Source: CAINVV01 sp964528535
GTDB taxonomy: Bacteria; Bacteroidota; Bacteroidia; Bacteroidales; Prolixibacteraceae
Assembly (NCBI GenBank): GCA_964528535.1
Contig: CAZGSQ010000004.1
Location: forward strand, 1-64,000
Length of the DNA stretch: 64,000 nt
Direction: 5' to 3'
The first letter of the stretch is position 1; each line of letters begins with the position of its first letter. The translations under genes were made by a program, and so were the position numbers. Positions 63,784 through 64,000 of the stretch are shown piece after piece. The notes below the pieces were generated by a model. The model searched no databases, had not been told where the DNA came from, and worked only from the letters and a program-made list of their open reading frames with translations.

Positions 63784-64000
63784 ATGAGAAAACTTGAAAA
63801 TAGCGAGCTTCCCAGACCTAGTGCCGCTGAGTTTCAAAATTTGGAAAAGATTCCCCTGGTAGTTGTGCTCGACAATGTCCGCAGTTGTCACAACATTGGC
63901 TCTGTCTTCCGCACCTCCGATGCATTGCTGGCAGAGAAAATTTACCTCTGCGGAATTTCCTCCACACCACCCGACAAGGAGATCAGAAAGACCGCTCTGG
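63784..64000 (+). CDS. TrmH/SpoU family RNA methyltransferase, N-terminal part
   Basis: The first 72 codons of a SpoU-class (SPOUT) RNA 2'-O-methyltransferase, cut by the window end. The motif LDNVRSCHNIGSVFRTSDAL is the family's motif 1 region (with the Asn and Arg residues for rRNA/tRNA ribose methylation), followed by EKIYLCGISSTPPDKEIRKTAL. The specific target RNA cannot be told from this part. Confidence 0.9.
   Translation, partial: MRKLENSELPRPSAAEFQNLEKIPLVVVLDNVRSCHNIGSVFRTSDALLAEKIYLCGISSTPPDKEIRKTAL

Overview
The window is a stretch of a Bacteroidota (Bacteroidetes) chromosome, probably a contig end from a short-read assembly. Bases 1-45 are Illumina library adapter, not genome. 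Assignment to Bacteroidota rests on phylum-typical genes (gldJ and porU of the type IX secretion/gliding system, a fused ccoNO cytochrome oxidase gene, a TonB receptor paired with DUF4249, DUF2851, DUF4294) and on TTTG / TAnnTTTG promoters, two of which are near-perfect in front of tRNA genes. Moderate G+C and a cbb3 oxidase suggest a facultative or microaerobic free-living member; I cannot name the genus.

Layout. 46-4159: divergent gldJ (cut by the contig end) and porU sortase. 4269-6854: ispF, then a lemA/TPM-domain cluster ending in a bidirectional terminator. 6896-10165 (minus): M23 peptidase, MerR regulator, NIF3-like protein and zinc-ribbon coiled-coil protein, divergent from alaS, with a striking quasi-palindrome between them. 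10343-27040: mostly housekeeping genes on the plus strand (alaS, M13 peptidase, acyl-CoA ligase, NmrA-like protein, tRNA-Phe, M16 peptidase, O-methyltransferase, DUF2851, rpsO-pnp, deoxynucleoside kinase, an OmpA/TPR lipoprotein). 27078-32623 (minus): complete RND efflux operon. 32767-36967 (minus): a secreted protein with an Arg/Gly/Ser-rich tail and a TonB receptor/DUF4249 pair. 37124-46069: cupin, D-Ala-D-Ala dipeptidase, GH2, CBM6, DUF362, GH5 and a carboxypeptidase-regulatory-domain protein, a loose glycan/cell-wall cluster.

46070-48460 is a decayed accessory patch: A+T-rich membrane protein, a G+C-rich structured segment of unknown nature, an antitoxin followed by a 23-residue remnant of a Doc toxin, tRNA-Lys, a truncated isoprenylcysteine-methyltransferase-like gene and a broken secreted-peptide gene. 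48466-51401 holds two Tat-signal enzymes (amidase and enolase-superfamily protein), followed by an internally deleted BRO-N antirepressor relic.

51972-60201 (minus) is a full cbb3 oxidase locus, ccoS-ccoNO-ccoQ-ccoP-ccoG-fixH-safE-ccoI, combining structural subunits, electron-transfer/assembly factors and copper delivery. 60559-64000: GNAT-like protein, DUF4294 protein, arginine deiminase, and the start of a TrmH/SpoU RNA methyltransferase cut by the window end.

No CRISPR array, rRNA, intact transposase or phage module was seen. No clearly new system was found. The best unexplained signals are the alaS quasi-palindrome, the GTGACTAAA repeats, the G+C-rich segment near 47.0-47.15 kb and the relic genes around 46-52 kb.
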